This document shows, in pieces, positions 35,912-38,305 of a DNA stretch of 38,305 nt (within the stretch, counting starts at the first letter, position 1; every line of letters begins with the position of its first letter). This DNA comes from Candidatus Bacteroides intestinavium (lineage in GTDB: Bacteria; Bacteroidota; Bacteroidia; Bacteroidales; Bacteroidaceae): NCBI GenBank assembly GCA_019118325.1, contig DWZE01000076.1, positions 1 to 38,305 on the forward strand, written 5' to 3'. The notes under the pieces were generated by a model. That model saw only the letters and a list, made by a program, of their open reading frames with translations, had not been told where the DNA came from and did not search any database. The position numbers and the translations under genes are program-made.

Positions 35912-36503
35912 CCTGGTCATTGTGGGATTCTTCTTGTTGGGCGTGGTGTGCGGACTGGGACATGTGTTTCCCGTCGACTTGTCACAGACGGACATCAGCT
36001 TCTATGCTCTTTGTGCGCTGATGTGTTGCGTGGGCATTGGTCTGGGCAGCGATCAGCAGACACTGCGCAATTTCCGTTCGCTCAGTCCCCGGCTGGCGTT
36101 GCTGCCCGCAGGTACCATCCTGGGTACACTGGCGGGCGCGTTGGTGGTCAGTCTGTGCCTGGCTCATCGTTCGGCGGGCGACTGCCTGGCTGTAGGAGCC
36201 GGTTTCGGTTATTACTCTCTCTCCTCTATTTTTATCACGGAGTATAAGGGGGCAGAATTGGGCACGGTAGCACTGCTGGCCAATATCACCCGTGAGATCC
36301 TTACCCTCCTGCTGGCTCCGTTGCTGGCGCGGTGGTTCGGCCCGTTGGCTCCCATCGCGGCCGGAGGGGCCACGACCATGGATACGACCCTGCCCATCAT
36401 TGTGCAGGCGTCCGGGCAGCGGTTTGTCATTGTGTCCATCTTTCACGGGTTTCTGGTGGATTTCAGTGTGCCGTTTCTGGTGACACTGTTTTGCGGGTTA
36501 TAA
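35901..36503 (+). CDS. LysO-type lysine exporter, C-terminal part
   Basis: The 200-aa membrane protein has about five to six hydrophobic segments. DUF340/LysO-family features include YALCALMCCVGIGLGSD, GAGFGYYSLSSIFITEYKG, LGTVALLANITREILTLLLAP and AAGGATTMDTTLPIIVQASG, the last being a conserved polar segment of the transport core. It starts inside the N-terminal-half gene with an 11-bp overlap in a different frame and its own Shine-Dalgarno site, so it is a genuine second cistron rather than a recent frameshift. It probably exports lysine or a toxic analogue as a two-chain transporter. Confidence 0.85.
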   Translation: MKGSLVIVGFFLLGVVCGLGHVFPVDLSQTDISFYALCALMCCVGIGLGSDQQTLRNFRSLSPRLALLPAGTILGTLAGALVVSLCLAHRSAGDCLAVGAGFGYYSLSSIFITEYKGAELGTVALLANITREILTLLLAPLLARWFGPLAPIAAGGATTMDTTLPIIVQASGQRFVIVSIFHGFLVDFSVPFLVTLFCGL

Positions 36504-36544
36504 AATATTCCTCTACGGCGGGGATATCCTCCGGGAATATTGCC

Positions 36545-36552
36545 TACCTTTG
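36545..36552 (+). promoter_or_regulatory. Propeller paralogue 2 -7 box
   Basis: TACCTTTG fits TAnnTTTG and is 28 nt before the ATG. No clear -33 TTG is present. Confidence 0.5.
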
Positions 36553-36580
36553 CGTTTGCTAAATCCAAAACAACCATCTT

Positions 36581-37810
36581 ATGAGAAAGAAAGAAATAGC
36601 TGCCGTCCTTGTAGCCTGCCTGCTGGCAGCCTGTGGCGGCAATCCGAAGACGGCGGAGGACGGCCTTGCCGTTATTGATGTGAAGAATGCCATTAGTCAC
36701 CCCACTGAACTGAAGGTGTCGCAACTGGGGCAGACCGTGCGATATGTGCCGCTGGAGACAGGCGATTCGTGCTTTGTCGGCGATAACGCCCAAATCCGGG
36801 TCTGTGGGAAGAACCTGATTGCCACGTTCGGAAGCAGTTGCCTCAGTTTCGACCGGGAAACGGGCCGTTTCATTGCCCGCATCGGTCACGTGGGTGATGA
36901 CCCGCAGGGCTATTCGAACACGGAATTTACCTATAATGACCGGGACGGACTGCTCTACTTCATGCGCCAGCCCAACCTGCTCCAGAAGTACGATGCGCAA
37001 GGCGGGTATCACGGCAGCGTCACCGTTCCCACCCCGGCGCCGCTGAACGCCATGCCGTCGAATTATAGTTTCGTGGACACGCTGTTGGTGGGCTATTACG
37101 CCAACGTGGGCCGTCAAAACACGCATAACAATGCCCTGTTGCTCTTCAGTGCGGACGGACAACTGGCCGACACCGTGCCCAGCCGTCTGCCGGCCCTCTC
37201 CGCCATGACCGTGTCAGACATTGCCAGCATCAGCGTCGTGAAGTTTGGCGAAGCTGCCTCCATCCTCATCCGCTATAACGACGGCTCCACCTCCGCCAAC
37301 CTGGCGGGCATCTGTCCGCTGTGGAGGCAAGACGGCCGGCTGCGTTTCAAGGAGCCTTTCAACGACACCCTCTATACGGTTTCTGCCGCGGGTGAACTTG
37401 CTCCTTATGCATTCTTTGACATGGGCGACCGTGGCGTGCGGCTGACGGGAGAATGGGAATCGCGCGACCTCAACGGCAAGCTGTTTACCGTTTTCGAACT
37501 GGAAGGCCGGAACGCTCTCTTCTTCCAATGCGTGGAGGAGTTGGAAAAGACCTTGAACGGCATCTACGACAAGACGGACGGTACTGTCCGCATGGCTCCC
37601 GAAGCGGACGGCTTGACGGACGACCTGACCGGCTTCCTGCCTTTCCATCCGTCTTCCTGCAGCGAGCAGGGCGAATTTGCTTCCCTCGTCTGGCCCGAAA
37701 AGATTTTGCCTTGGCTGGACGAACATCCCGAAGCCAAGGACCATCCGGCCTTGAAGCCGTTGCTGGACATCGGCGAGGAGGATAATCCCGTGGTTGTCAT
37801 TGTCCAATGA
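36581..37810 (+). CDS. Six-bladed beta-propeller lipoprotein (paralogue 2)
   Basis: The 409-aa lipoprotein has lipobox LLAAC (Cys about 18). It is clearly homologous over its length to the protein at 18681-19916: [64 protein letters not shown] and EEDNPVVVIV are shared blocks. It fits the Bacteroidetes 6-bladed beta-propeller (DUF5128-like) family. The function is unknown. It has its own promoter and ends 21 bp before the convergent response-regulator gene. Confidence 0.85.
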   Translation: MRKKEIAAVLVACLLAACGGNPKTAEDGLAVIDVKNAISHPTELKVSQLGQTVRYVPLETGDSCFVGDNAQIRVCGKNLIATFGSSCLSFDRETGRFIARIGHVGDDPQGYSNTEFTYNDRDGLLYFMRQPNLLQKYDAQGGYHGSVTVPTPAPLNAMPSNYSFVDTLLVGYYANVGRQNTHNNALLLFSADGQLADTVPSRLPALSAMTVSDIASISVVKFGEAASILIRYNDGSTSANLAGICPLWRQDGRLRFKEPFNDTLYTVSAAGELAPYAFFDMGDRGVRLTGEWESRDLNGKLFTVFELEGRNALFFQCVEELEKTLNGIYDKTDGTVRMAPEADGLTDDLTGFLPFHPSSCSEQGEFASLVWPEKILPWLDEHPEAKDHPALKPLLDIGEEDNPVVVIVQ

Positions 37811-37831
37811 ATGTCGTGTGTCTATGCTGCT

Positions 37832-38305
37832 TCAGCTCACAATCAGTTTGTAGCCGATGCCCCGCACATTGACAATGCGCACCCGTTTGTCCCGGTTCAG
37901 CTTATGGCGCAGCTTGGTGATGAACACATGCAGGCTGCGCTGGTTGAAGAACGAGTCGTCGCCCCACAGCTCCAACAAGATGTCGCGCATCTCCACCACC
38001 TGGTCCCGGCGTTCGCACAGGCGGCGCAGGATTTCGCTTTCGCGGTGAGAGAGTTCGGCCGTTGTCCCCTGGTGCAGCAGTTGTTGGGTGCGGGGGGTGA
38101 AGATATAATCCCCAATCTCGAACAGGGCTTGGGCGCGGGGCGGTTGAGTGGGGGATAGGACACGTCCTGCCAGTGCCTTGATGCGCACAATGAGTTCCTG
38201 CATGCCGAACGGCTTCTTCAGATAGTCGTTGGCGCCCAGCTCGAAGCCTTCCACCACGTCGTTGACGGCCGAGCGGGCGGTGAGAAACAATACCGGCGTC
38301 ACGGC
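37832..38305 (-). CDS. OmpR-family response regulator, partial (C-terminal part)
   Basis: About 157 residues are visible. The reading frame continues past the window edge, so the N terminus with the phospho-acceptor Asp is missing. The retained receiver part shows PVLFLTAR with the conserved Thr, and LGANDYLKKPF with the conserved Lys. The winged-helix DNA-binding domain follows (LSHRESEILRRLCERRDQVV, then LHVFITKLRHKLNRDKRVRIVNVRGIGYKLIV). This is an OmpR/PhoB-type regulator and resembles RprY of Bacteroides, which pairs with the histidine kinase RprX. The partner kinase is not in the window. Confidence 0.9.
   Translation of the reverse strand, partial: AVTPVLFLTARSAVNDVVEGFELGANDYLKKPFGMQELIVRIKALAGRVLSPTQPPRAQALFEIGDYIFTPRTQQLLHQGTTAELSHRESEILRRLCERRDQVVEMRDILLELWGDDSFFNQRSLHVFITKLRHKLNRDKRVRIVNVRGIGYKLIVS

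Overview
The window looks like a chromosomal segment from a member of the order Bacteroidales, probably a gut species. The evidence is a SusC/SusD pair, six-bladed beta-propeller lipoproteins, a TPR-AraC membrane regulator, and many promoters with the Bacteroidetes TAnnTTTG -7 box (often with TTG about 19-20 bp upstream). The DNA is GC-rich with C/G-ending codons, which explains the many long antisense open frames. I do not assign a genus.

Layout: 1-703 holds a hairpin repeat and a DUF4890-like secreted protein. 959-5640 holds a MITE-like repeat element, typA, rpsO and pckA. 5744-10931 holds a secreted GH31 glycosidase with dockerin and cohesin-like modules, convergent with a CE2-type esterase; a 144-bp inverted-repeat element sits between them. 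11009-14609 holds a small lipoprotein whose leader contains a second copy of the MITE-like element, tRNA-Glu with rpsT, gyrB and a palindrome array. 14638-20595 holds asd, a divergent cation/proton antiporter, tcdA, a beta-propeller lipoprotein and a LolD-like ATPase. 20739-29156 is a minus-strand block: TPR-AraC regulator, thioredoxin-fold lipoprotein, third copy of the element, SusC, SusD. 29305-34636 holds corA and a four-gene envelope operon (CsgG-like, DUF6175, an EK/P-linker protein, an LPP20-like protein). 34948-38305 holds rnhB, a split lysO pair, a second propeller lipoprotein and the C-terminal part of an OmpR-type response regulator.

The most unusual content is non-coding. Three copies (966-1170, 11060-11245, 25717-25898) of an undescribed-looking element have about 17-bp terminal inverted repeats, and the first is flanked by a perfect 7-bp direct repeat. 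Inside each is an array of AGATATCT-centred palindromes at an exact 22-bp period. A different palindrome (GATAGTRCTATC) is repeated four times at the same 22-bp period after gyrB. All four arrays appear to lie in transcribed spacers. A second repeat family (1-112, 9653-9796, reduced at 33653-33685) forms strong hairpins just after stop codons and probably ends transcripts or protects their 3' ends.
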